In this document: positions 1 through 6,519 of the stretch, in pieces
Position numbering within the stretch: the first letter of the stretch is position 1
Layout of the letters: each line of letters begins with the position of its first letter
Origin: an uncultured Carnobacterium sp.
GTDB lineage: Bacteria > Bacillota > Bacilli > Lactobacillales > Aerococcaceae
NCBI GenBank assembly: GCA_937967765.1
Contig: CALCML010000077.1
Span: 1-9,531, forward strand
Direction of reading: 5' to 3'
DNA: 9,531 bases
Translations under genes and position numbers: made by a program
The notes under the pieces: generated by a model
Databases searched by the model: none
Told to the model about the DNA's origin: nothing
The model's input: the letters and a program-made list of their open reading frames with translations, nothing else

Positions 1-1
1 A

Positions 2-640
2 GCAAAAAATGCTACTCTATCAATTATGGCTGGGGGAGATAAAGCTATGTTTACAGCACAGGAAGGGGCAGAAGACTCGCTTGAACTTGCGGAAAAAGAC
101 TTAGCCTATTATAACCTGTCTGAAAAAGATACTGTCATCGGTTTAGCCGCTAGTGGTAGAACTCCTTATGTACTGGGTGGTTTACGCTATGCACGTCAAG
201 TTGGTGCATTGACTGGAACCATTTCTTGTGTGAAAAATGCAGAAATTTCAGAAGCTGCGGATTATCCAATTGAGGCAGTGACTGGTGCAGAGGCGATTAT
301 GGGATCGACTCGAATGAAAGCAGGAACAGCCCAAAAGTTAATACTAAATATGATTTCAACGAGTGTCATGATTAAACTTGGAAAAGTTTATCAGAATTAT
401 ATGGTGGATGTGAAACCAACAAACAAAAAATTAGTGGTTCGATCCAAAAATATGATTCGTACATTGACAGGAGTCGATGAGGAAAGAGCAGAGCAACTCT
501 ATGAAGCAAGTGGTCATAACGTAAAGAAAGCACTTGTTATGGAAATCATGAATGTGGATAAAGAAACTGCCGAAGTGGCTCTTTCAAATGGAGATGGGCA
601 TATTAAACGTGCCATCCAATATTTAGGAGGTGATGTTTAA
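2..640 (+). CDS. murQ: N-acetylmuramic acid 6-phosphate etherase MurQ, 5'-truncated by window edge
   Basis: MurQ cleaves the D-lactyl ether of cytoplasmic MurNAc-6-phosphate, giving GlcNAc-6-phosphate and D-lactate. The reading frame is open from base 2. The 212 visible residues correspond to roughly the last 70% of a family that is about 300 residues long, so some 85-90 N-terminal residues are missing, including the first of the two catalytic glutamates known in E. coli (Glu83, Glu114). The fragment carries IMAGGDKAMF and then EGAEDS; the glutamate of GAED (fragment residue 24) is the probable Glu114 equivalent. The SIS-fold phosphosugar loop is AASGRTP, followed by TGAEAIMGSTRMKAGTAQK, a MurQ hallmark. 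The C-terminal part (TGVDEERAEQLYEASG onward) is the UBA-like helical domain of this family. The ATG at 26 is internal, not the start. The stop overlaps the next start (TAATG), which suggests translational coupling to the PTS IIA gene. Confidence 0.95.
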   Translation, partial: AKNATLSIMAGGDKAMFTAQEGAEDSLELAEKDLAYYNLSEKDTVIGLAASGRTPYVLGGLRYARQVGALTGTISCVKNAEISEAADYPIEAVTGAEAIMGSTRMKAGTAQKLILNMISTSVMIKLGKVYQNYMVDVKPTNKKLVVRSKNMIRTLTGVDEERAEQLYEASGHNVKKALVMEIMNVDKETAEVALSNGDGHIKRAIQYLGGDV

Positions 641-966
641 TGCAAGATATGGAATTGATTATTTTTGAAATTATTAGTAACGGAGGAAATGCCAAAGCTT
701 TAGTATATGAAGCAATGGAGGAGTCTGAAAAAGGTAATTTTGAAGAGGCTAGAAAATTACTTGAAGAGGCAGATACGTTTTTAAACAAAGCCCATCAAGT
801 ACAAACAGACTTAATTCAAAAAGAAGCTGCAGGTGAAAGAAATGAAGTTACTGTACTTTTTGTACATGCTCAAGATCACCTGATGACTTCGATAGAAGTA
901 AGAACTCTAGCAGAAAATGTAATCCGAATGAACGAAAGACTTTGGAAGTTAGAGCATAAAGAGTAA
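640..966 (+). CDS. PTS IIA component, lactose/cellobiose (chitobiose) family
   Basis: This is the soluble cytoplasmic IIA protein that takes phosphate from HPr and passes it to the cysteine of IIB. At 108 residues it matches the all-helical, trimeric PTS_IIA lactose/cellobiose family. The active-site motif FVHAQDHLM is present. His76 is the expected phosphorylation site (His78 of the lactose IIA), and Asp79 is the expected metal ligand (Asp81 there). The N-terminal FEIISNGGNAKALVYEAM and the AHQVQTDLIQKEA helix are also typical. The start ATG shares its A with the murQ stop, and AGGAGG at 625-630 lies at good spacing, so this start is secure. The family covers lactose, cellobiose, lichenan and chitobiose systems, and the sequence alone does not give the sugar. 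The murQ, mupG and anmK context favours an amino-sugar disaccharide. Confidence 0.93.
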   Translation: MQDMELIIFEIISNGGNAKALVYEAMEESEKGNFEEARKLLEEADTFLNKAHQVQTDLIQKEAAGERNEVTVLFVHAQDHLMTSIEVRTLAENVIRMNERLWKLEHKE

Positions 967-976
967 GGAGAAAACG

Positions 977-1339
977 ATGGCTAAATTTAGAAAATGGACT
1001 GTTAAGAACACGGACCAGAAAAAGCAATATAAAACAGCGATGGGGACTACGGATTATGATATTCCGATGTTCGGCTATAAAAGTGTATTGCTTATTATTG
1101 CCGCAATGGTAATATCGATGTTTGTGATTCCGGCAATTTGCGATTGGATTTATATTGATTTTAAATGGCCTTTTGTAATTATTGGAGGTCTCATTGCAGG
1201 TTTCTCAGTTTCATTTTCTCAATACTTTGTAAACTCTAAAAAAGGAATTACTAAAGCCTTTTGGTGCGTTGGTGGTATTTGGAGTATTGTCATCGGAATT
1301 ATTTATTATTTTATCGTAATGACCGGAGTAATTTTATAA
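977..1339 (+). CDS. Small three-helix membrane protein of unknown function in the PTS operon
   Basis: I do not recognise a named family. The 120-residue protein has a charged, Lys-rich N-terminal region of about 33 residues without a signal peptide. Three hydrophobic segments follow, at about 36-58, 64-84 and 95-117. The only strongly basic loop (NSKKGITK, about 86-93) lies between the second and third segments. By the positive-inside rule the N-terminus should be cytoplasmic and the C-terminus outside. AAGGAG at 965-970, overlapping the IIA stop, places the ATG correctly. The gene sits tightly between IIA and IIB (10-base gap on the left, 19 to the chosen IIB start), so it is surely co-transcribed with the transporter. 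A role as accessory subunit, stabiliser or regulator of the IIC permease is an inference from position only. It resembles no PTS domain that I know. Confidence 0.8.
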   Translation: MAKFRKWTVKNTDQKKQYKTAMGTTDYDIPMFGYKSVLLIIAAMVISMFVIPAICDWIYIDFKWPFVIIGGLIAGFSVSFSQYFVNSKKGITKAFWCVGGIWSIVIGIIYYFIVMTGVIL

Positions 1340-1345
1340 GCGACT

Positions 1346-1353
1346 GGAGGTGA
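1346..1353 (+). promoter_or_regulatory. Ribosome binding site that fixes the PTS IIB start
   Basis: GGAGGTGA is an excellent Shine-Dalgarno sequence five bases before the ATG at 1359. An in-frame GTG at 1350 lies inside this site and so cannot be the real start. IIB therefore begins MKILLVCSGG, which is the usual N-terminus of this family. Confidence 0.85.
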
Positions 1354-1358
1354 AAGGT

Positions 1359-1667
1359 ATGAAAATTTTATTAGTTTGTTCTGGAGGGATGTCTAGTGCG
1401 ATTGTTGCCAAGGCATTACAAGAAGCAGGGACTAAGGAAGGGTTAGATATTCAAGTGGACGAATGTGGAACACAAGCTTTTGCTGAGAAAGTAAAAGAGG
1501 ATTATCAAATTTCTCTTGTAGCTCCTCAGATTCGTCATCGTTATGATGTGTTAAAAGCTAGTGCAGATGAAGCGGGCGTTCCATGCTTACTCATTAAGCC
1601 ACAAGGATACACTCCATTAGGAGGACCAAAATTGCTTCAACAAATCAAAGAAGAATTAGGAATTTAA
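1359..1667 (+). CDS. PTS IIB component, lactose/cellobiose (chitobiose) family
   Basis: This is the cytoplasmic IIB protein that receives phosphate from IIA and donates it to the sugar bound in IIC. The 102-residue product begins MKILLVCSGGMSS. Cys7, at the end of the first beta strand and followed by the SGGMSS phosphate loop, is the expected phosphocysteine. Length and fold pattern (VDECGTQAF, then DYQISLVAPQIRHRYD) match single-domain cellobiose/chitobiose IIB proteins. The start was chosen at the ATG with strong GGAGGTGA spacing, not at an upstream GTG. It follows the small membrane protein by 19 bases and precedes IIC by 21 bases, so all four are clearly one transcription unit. Substrate is not determined by this subunit. 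Confidence 0.94.
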   Translation: MKILLVCSGGMSSAIVAKALQEAGTKEGLDIQVDECGTQAFAEKVKEDYQISLVAPQIRHRYDVLKASADEAGVPCLLIKPQGYTPLGGPKLLQQIKEELGI

Positions 1668-1688
1668 TAAGGAAAGTGGGGATATTAT

Positions 1689-3026
1689 ATGTTTGATAAA
1701 ATCACTGAATTTATGGATACAAAGCTGTCGACACCGATGGCGAAATTAGCAGAACAACGCCATTTAAGAGCGATTCGTGATGGTATTATTGCAACTTTAC
1801 CAATTATTGTCGTTGCGTCAATGTTTTTAGTAATTGCCTTTCTTCCAAACTCAATGCCAAAAGAATGGGGAATTACTCAATTTATTCAAGCAAACCAAGC
1901 TAAAATCTTATTACCTTACCGTGTGTCAATGTACATCATGACACTTTATGCGGTATTTGGAATTGGTTTCTCTCTAGCATCTTCTTATGATCTAGATGGT
2001 TTATCAGGTGGGATCTTAGCAGAATTAGCATACTTACTAACTATCATTCCTAAAGCAATTCCAGCTGCTTCTGCAGAAGTAAAAGCTTTAGCGGATACTA
2101 GCGAACCTTTGAAAAACTACTTAGCTTCATTACCTTCAGGATTTGTACTGCCTATGAGTAATCTGGGGTCCGCGGGGATGTTTATTGGTATCTTATCTGC
2201 GTTCGTTGCGGTTGAAGTTTATCGTTTCACTCAAAAGAGTGGATTCAAGATTTCAATGCCACCACAAGTGCCAGCATCAGTTGCACGTTCTTTTGAAGCA
2301 TTAACACCAACAGTAATCGTATTATTATTCGTTTCAACAATTACAATGTTCATCGGTATTGATGTTCATAAGATTGTAGGTAGTATCGTTGCTCCATTAG
2401 TACAAGCAACTGATTCAATCTTCTCTGTTATTGTAGTAATCTTCTTATCACAATTCTTCTGGTCATTTGGTATCCACGGTTGGTCAATTGTCGGATCTCT
2501 TGCACGACCATTATGGTTAGTATTGTTGGAAGAAAATACTACTGCATTTGGGAACGGTTCTGCAATCCCTAATATTGCAGCTGAACCATTCTATCAATGG
2601 TTTGTAATGATTGGCGGTTCTGGGGCTACTATCGGATTAGCTATCTTACTAATCTGGCGTTCAAAATCTGCATATGGTAAATCTCTCGGTAAGACAGCAT
2701 TTATTCCAGCAGTATGTAACATCAATGAACCTTTAATTTTCGGTACACCAATTGTATTAAATCCACAATTAATCATTCCGTTTATTTTAGCACCATTAGC
2801 AAATGGGGTAGTAACTTGGATTGCAATGTCTACAGGCTTAGTAAACAAAGTGGTTGCAAGTGCGCCTTGGACACTTCCTGGACCAATTGGAGCATTCCTA
2901 GCTACAGGTAGTGACTGGAGAGCCATTGTATTAAACGTAGTATTAATTTTATTATCAATTTTAATTTACTATCCATTCTTTGCAATGTACGACAAATCAT
3001 TACTAGCTCAAGAGCAAGAGCAATAA
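1689..3026 (+). CDS. PTS IIC permease, cellobiose/diacetylchitobiose type
   Basis: This is the membrane permease that binds and translocates the sugar while IIB phosphorylates it. The 445-residue protein is hydrophobic through most of its length, with a short amphipathic N-terminus (MFDKITEFMDTKLSTPMAKL), as in the lactose/cellobiose/chitobiose IIC family. Family landmarks are MPPQVPASVARSF (about 190-202), SFGIHGWS with His263, and NINEPLIFGTPIV with Glu347. The His-to-Glu distance of 84 residues is the same as between the substrate-contacting His250 and Glu334 that I recall from the Bacillus cereus chitobiose transporter ChbC. The C-terminus is short and polar (LLAQEQEQ). GGGGA at 1678-1682 provides a modest ribosome binding site. 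A hairpin follows 12 bases after the stop. The family match is secure; transport of a MurNAc- or GlcNAc-containing disaccharide is an inference from the neighbours. Confidence 0.94.
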   Translation: MFDKITEFMDTKLSTPMAKLAEQRHLRAIRDGIIATLPIIVVASMFLVIAFLPNSMPKEWGITQFIQANQAKILLPYRVSMYIMTLYAVFGIGFSLASSYDLDGLSGGILAELAYLLTIIPKAIPAASAEVKALADTSEPLKNYLASLPSGFVLPMSNLGSAGMFIGILSAFVAVEVYRFTQKSGFKISMPPQVPASVARSFEALTPTVIVLLFVSTITMFIGIDVHKIVGSIVAPLVQATDSIFSVIVVIFLSQFFWSFGIHGWSIVGSLARPLWLVLLEENTTAFGNGSAIPNIAAEPFYQWFVMIGGSGATIGLAILLIWRSKSAYGKSLGKTAFIPAVCNINEPLIFGTPIVLNPQLIIPFILAPLANGVVTWIAMSTGLVNKVVASAPWTLPGPIGAFLATGSDWRAIVLNVVLILLSILIYYPFFAMYDKSLLAQEQEQ

Positions 3027-3038
3027 GAATGAAGTTCT

Positions 3039-3065
3039 AAGCCCTGTTCTAGTAACAGGGCTTTT
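3039..3065 (+). terminator. Intra-operon hairpin with short T-run after PTS IIC
   Basis: AAGCCCTGTT (3039-3048) pairs perfectly with AACAGGGCTT (3054-3063) around a five-base loop, and the run TTTT ends at 3065. The stem is strong, but the T-run is short and is followed by CTG. It could be a leaky terminator that lowers expression of mupG and later genes, or a 3' hairpin that protects the PTS transcript. The next gene starts 27 bases later with no convincing promoter between. Confidence 0.75.
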
Positions 3066-3092
3066 CTGTATAAAAGTGTAAGGAGAAAATGA

Positions 3093-4184
3093 ATGAGACG
3101 ATTAGGTATATCAATTTATCCTGAAAAAAGCACTCTAGCTGAAATTAAAAGTTATCTTAAGAAAACAAGTGAGTTTGGCTTTTCTAGAATATTTTCGTGT
3201 TTATTATCTGTGAATAAACCAGCAGAAGAAATCAAAAAAGAATTTACTGAAATTAATGAATATGCACACACGCTTGGATTTGAAGTTATTGTAGACGTTT
3301 CGCCTCGAGTATTTGGAGAACTGAATATTTCGTATAAAGATTTATCTTTCTTTAAGGAAATTGGAGCAGATGGAATTCGACTAGATGCAGGTTTTTCAGG
3401 ATTAGAAGAGTCAATTATGACGTATAATCCGCAAGGGTTAATTATTGAAATCAACATGAGTAATAACGTGCATACATTAGATACGATTATGGATTACAGA
3501 CCAAATAAATATAAATTGTATGGTTGTCATAATTTTTATCCACACCGTTATTCAGGTTTAAACTTAGATTTTTATAAAGAATGTACGAGACGATTTAATC
3601 AGTATGGAATAAAAACTGCAGCATTTGTTACTTGCGCTAATAAGAATGCATTTGGACCTTGGCCAACAACAGAGGGCTTGCCAACTTTAGAACTTCATCG
3701 TGAATTACCATTAGATGTACAAATTAAACACCATATTGCTATGGAATTAGTGGATGATATTTTGATTTCTAACTGTTATCCAACTGACAAAGAATTACAA
3801 TCACTACAAGGACTTGATTTAGATTTGGTAACTTTTGATGTTGAATTAGTAAATGGTATTCCTGAAATTGAAAAGAAAATTGTGTTAGAGGAATTCCACT
3901 TTAATAGAGGGGATCAAAATGATTACTTTATTCGTTCAACACAGAGCCGTGTGAAGTATAAAGGACATCGTTTTGAAGTGTTTAATGCTCCAGATAAGAT
4001 CCGTCGAGGGGATATTATTATCGAAAGTAGTGAATACGGTCATTATGCTGGAGAGTTACAAATTGCCTTGAAGGATATGGAAAATTCAGGCAAGACAAAT
4101 GTTGTCGGAAAAGTAGTGGATATTGAACACTTTATTTTAGATGAATTAAAACCATGGCAAAAATTTAAATTTAGATTAGGATAA
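3093..4184 (+). CDS. mupG: 6-phospho-N-acetylmuramidase MupG (DUF871, GH170)
   Basis: MupG of Staphylococcus aureus hydrolyses MurNAc-6P-beta-1,4-GlcNAc, the PTS product of the cell-wall disaccharide, to MurNAc-6P and GlcNAc in the cytoplasm. This 363-residue protein matches the family in length and domain order. A TIM-barrel N-terminal part opens with LGISIYPEKS and contains VSPRVF (about 69-74), GADGIRLDAGFSG, NMSN and LYGCHNFYPHRYSGL. A cyclophilin-like C-terminal domain runs from about residue 235, with STQSRVKYKG and IRRGDIIIESSEYGHYAGE. AAGGAG at 3080-3085 is well spaced before the ATG. An overlapping ATG at 3089 is in another frame. The gene lies between the PTS genes and GH1 and in the same cluster as murQ, the arrangement expected for MurNAc-GlcNAc use. 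The GlcNAc it releases would need a kinase such as the one encoded at 7707-8558. The exact substrate is an inference by homology. Confidence 0.9.
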   Translation: MRRLGISIYPEKSTLAEIKSYLKKTSEFGFSRIFSCLLSVNKPAEEIKKEFTEINEYAHTLGFEVIVDVSPRVFGELNISYKDLSFFKEIGADGIRLDAGFSGLEESIMTYNPQGLIIEINMSNNVHTLDTIMDYRPNKYKLYGCHNFYPHRYSGLNLDFYKECTRRFNQYGIKTAAFVTCANKNAFGPWPTTEGLPTLELHRELPLDVQIKHHIAMELVDDILISNCYPTDKELQSLQGLDLDLVTFDVELVNGIPEIEKKIVLEEFHFNRGDQNDYFIRSTQSRVKYKGHRFEVFNAPDKIRRGDIIIESSEYGHYAGELQIALKDMENSGKTNVVGKVVDIEHFILDELKPWQKFKFRLG

Positions 4185-4189
4185 ACGCA

Positions 4190-5635
4190 ATGGATAAAAA
4201 GCAAAGAATATTATGGGGCGGAGCTACCGCTTCTAGCCAATATGAAGGTGGTTTCACAGACTCGAAAGGGTTAGATACGCAAGATTGCCGTGCGTATTTA
4301 CCACGAACTTCGAACGCAACAGAAGAAACACGATTATTAACGAAAGAAAAAATTGAAGAAGCTAAACGCTTGGATAGCGGCAAGTATTATCCGTTTAGAA
4401 ACGGGACAAAAGGTTTTGAACATTTGGAAGAAGATATTGAATACCTAGATGAGTTAGGGTTAGATTTATATCGTTTTTCTATTAGTTGGTCAAGACTTTT
4501 TCCAAATGGAGTAGAAGAAGTACCTTCTCCAGAAGGGGTCGCTTATTATGATCGAGTTTTTAATCTCTTAACAGAAAAGAAAATTAAAATCTTTTTGACT
4601 CTCAATCATTATGCAATGCCGATTTATTTGGTAGAGCAATATGGTGGGTGGAAAGGAAGAGAATGTATCGAGCATTTCATGCGCTTTGCTACCTTTGTTT
4701 TTGAAAGATGGGGGAACTTAGTCGAATATTGGTTGCCATTTAACGAGATTAACGCAGGGTACTTTAGCCCATACAATGGTGTGGGTTTATTGAAAGGTGA
4801 AAATGGATTTGATTTAACGGATGTATTTCAAGCCTTACATCATCAGTTTGTCGCAAGCGCTAAAACAATAAAGTTAGCCAGAGAGATGAAACTTCCAGGA
4901 CGTTTTGGTTCAATGATTGCATGTTTTTGCTACTATCCGTTAACTAGTAGACCAGAAGATAATCTAAAACTAGTTTTTGAAGAGCAAATGAACCAATGGT
5001 ACTGCATGGATATTTTGTCTAAAGGAGAGTATCCATATTATGCAGAAACCTTCTTTAAAAACAAAAATATTGTTCTAAACATTACGGATGAGGACAAGAA
5101 ACTATTAAAAGAGAATACTTGTGACTTTGTTTCAATTTCTTTCTATACATCATCTGTAATTACTGTGGAAGAAGCAGATAAAACAGCTGGGAATTTGGTA
5201 GTTTCTACTAAGAATCCTTATTTGAAAGCCAGTGAATGGGGATGGCAAATTGATCCGGTTGGGCTAAGAACTTCATTACATAAAGTGTACGAACGATATG
5301 GGAAGCCAGTAATCGTATCAGAAAATGGATTAGGCGCACGTGATGTACTGACTGAAAATGGGGAAGTTCATGATGAGTATAGAATTGACTATATGAAGAG
5401 TTATTATGAACAAGCACAATTGGCGCTAGAAGATGGAGTTCCACTTGAAGCTTATATTGCTTGGGGAATCATTGATATTGTATCTGCTGGAAGTTGTGAA
5501 ATGGATAAACGCTATGGTGTTATCTACGTAGATGCAGATAACCTAGGTAATGGAAGTTATAAGCGATATAAGAAAGATAGTTTCTATTGGTATAAAGACT
5601 TCATTCAAAAGTATAAAGAAGAAAATAACGGTTAA
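4190..5635 (+). CDS. GH1 6-phospho-beta-glycosidase
   Basis: This is a retaining glycosidase of family GH1 that splits a disaccharide phosphorated at C6 of the non-reducing sugar after PTS uptake. Length (481 residues) is normal. Visible landmarks are GGATASSQYEGG at the N-terminus, YRFSISWSRLFPNG (94-107), NHYAMPIYLVEQYGGW, the acid/base Glu186 in WLPFNEIN, the nucleophile Glu378 in VSENGLGARD, and SAGSCEMDKRYG (432-443), whose Ser432, Lys440 and Tyr442 fit the phosphate-binding signature of 6-phospho-beta-glucosidases such as BglA. The usual Thr before FNE is Pro183 here. The ATG is five bases after the mupG stop, with only a weak AGGA upstream, so translation probably depends on coupling. 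Family members act on cellobiose-, arbutin- or salicin-phosphate; in this cluster the substrate may be a GlcNAc-containing disaccharide phosphate, which is speculative because GH1 enzymes rarely accept a 2-acetamido group. Confidence 0.92.
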   Translation: MDKKQRILWGGATASSQYEGGFTDSKGLDTQDCRAYLPRTSNATEETRLLTKEKIEEAKRLDSGKYYPFRNGTKGFEHLEEDIEYLDELGLDLYRFSISWSRLFPNGVEEVPSPEGVAYYDRVFNLLTEKKIKIFLTLNHYAMPIYLVEQYGGWKGRECIEHFMRFATFVFERWGNLVEYWLPFNEINAGYFSPYNGVGLLKGENGFDLTDVFQALHHQFVASAKTIKLAREMKLPGRFGSMIACFCYYPLTSRPEDNLKLVFEEQMNQWYCMDILSKGEYPYYAETFFKNKNIVLNITDEDKKLLKENTCDFVSISFYTSSVITVEEADKTAGNLVVSTKNPYLKASEWGWQIDPVGLRTSLHKVYERYGKPVIVSENGLGARDVLTENGEVHDEYRIDYMKSYYEQAQLALEDGVPLEAYIAWGIIDIVSAGSCEMDKRYGVIYVDADNLGNGSYKRYKKDSFYWYKDFIQKYKEENNG

Positions 5636-5661
5636 AGAATTGATGTTATATTTAATGGTTG

Positions 5662-5668
5662 AAGAGAG
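5662..5668 (+). promoter_or_regulatory. Ribosome binding site that fixes the first RpiR regulator start
   Basis: AAGAGAG lies eight bases before the ATG at 5677. The in-frame TTG at 5659 overlaps the left side of this site and has no ribosome binding site of its own, so the ATG is preferred. The protein then begins MSVLYKIKSS, a normal RpiR-family N-terminus. Confidence 0.65.
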
Positions 5669-5676
5669 TGTGTTAT

Positions 5677-6519
5677 ATGAGTGTGCTGTATAAAATAAAA
5701 AGCTCGATGGATGCTTTTACGGAAACAGAACGTAATATAGCTGAATTTATTTTTGCAAATAGACAAATAGTGTTAGATTCTAATGCTAAAGAATTGGGGG
5801 GGCTGACAAAAACATCAGCATCAGCTTGGGTTCGATTTTCAAAGAAAATGGGGTATAAAGGTTTACCAGCGTTTAAAGTAGAATTAGCAAAAGAAAAAGA
5901 TAGTTTAGATGAAGGTGATATTGAGACCTTTTTAAACCCAAGCGATTCCTTGATGACGTTACTTCAAAAAACAGAAAATATGTTAACTCAGAATATCAAA
6001 GAAACTTTTGCCTTACTTGATTATCATGCTTTAGAAAAAGCCATTGAATCGATTAACAAAGCAAAAACAGTTTATTTATTAGGAGTTGGCGGAAGTAGTA
6101 TTGTTTGTTTAGATTTCTATCATAAAATGACGCGTATCCATCAAGAAATTATATATGATCGTGATTTGCATACATTAATGGCACGTGTAGCACAGCTAGA
6201 GAAAGACGATGTTGTTATTGTCATTAGTTATAGTGGCGAGACAGAATCCGTAAATTCGATTGCCAAAGTTGCAAAAGAACTTGGAGCTAAAGTTGTAGGC
6301 GTTACAAAGTATAACTTAAAATCAACTTTATCAACATTGTCAGATATCCGATTATTTGTACCAGTAGAGGAAAAAGAAATTCGTTTAGGCTCCATCACTT
6401 CTCGGAATAGTTTATTAACGATTACCGATTTACTGTATTACGGAATTGCGAAGAAAGATTTTAATATTACAAAAAACCTGCTTGTTAGAACACGACAATT
6501 CATTAAGGAGGTTCAATAA
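5677..6519 (+). CDS. RpiR/MurR-family transcriptional regulator in the salvage operon
   Basis: This 280-residue protein has the two-domain RpiR layout. An N-terminal HTH_6 DNA-binding domain (about 1-75) carries the recognition region LGGLTKTSASAWVRFSKKMG, and a C-terminal SIS phosphosugar-binding domain (about 115-255) carries GVGGSSIV (136-143), SYSGETESV (184-192) and SITSRNSLL. Known relatives such as MurR repress MurNAc catabolic genes and respond to MurNAc-6P. Sensing of MurNAc-6P or GlcNAc-6P here is inferred from context. It sits inside the cluster after GH1 (41-base gap) and overlaps anmK by one base, so it is co-expressed with the genes it probably controls. No separate promoter was recognised in the gap. 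Its operator is not visible; it probably lies upstream of murQ, outside the window. Confidence 0.92.
   Translation: MSVLYKIKSSMDAFTETERNIAEFIFANRQIVLDSNAKELGGLTKTSASAWVRFSKKMGYKGLPAFKVELAKEKDSLDEGDIETFLNPSDSLMTLLQKTENMLTQNIKETFALLDYHALEKAIESINKAKTVYLLGVGGSSIVCLDFYHKMTRIHQEIIYDRDLHTLMARVAQLEKDDVVIVISYSGETESVNSIAKVAKELGAKVVGVTKYNLKSTLSTLSDIRLFVPVEEKEIRLGSITSRNSLLTITDLLYYGIAKKDFNITKNLLVRTRQFIKEVQ

Noticed and set aside
26..640. murQ read as a short gene starting at the ATG at 26
   Set aside because: The frame is open to the window edge and the residues before it (ATLSI) continue the MurQ family pattern, so this is a truncated gene, not a short one.
1350..1358. GTG start for PTS IIB
   Set aside because: It lies inside the Shine-Dalgarno sequence of the ATG at 1359 and would add three residues not typical of the family.
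2594..2926. Minus-strand open frame of 110 codons inside PTS IIC
   Set aside because: It is a shadow of the IIC coding sequence with no family resemblance and no ribosome binding site.
3152..3457. Minus-strand open frame of 101 codons inside mupG
   Set aside because: It is antisense to a well-supported gene and has no recognisable protein features.
5659..5676. TTG start for the first RpiR regulator
   Set aside because: No ribosome binding site precedes it, and AAGAGAG just downstream serves the ATG at 5677.
5636..5676. Promoter before the first RpiR gene (TTGATG, TATATT)
   Set aside because: The hexamer-like strings are not at a usable spacing; co-transcription with GH1 is simpler.
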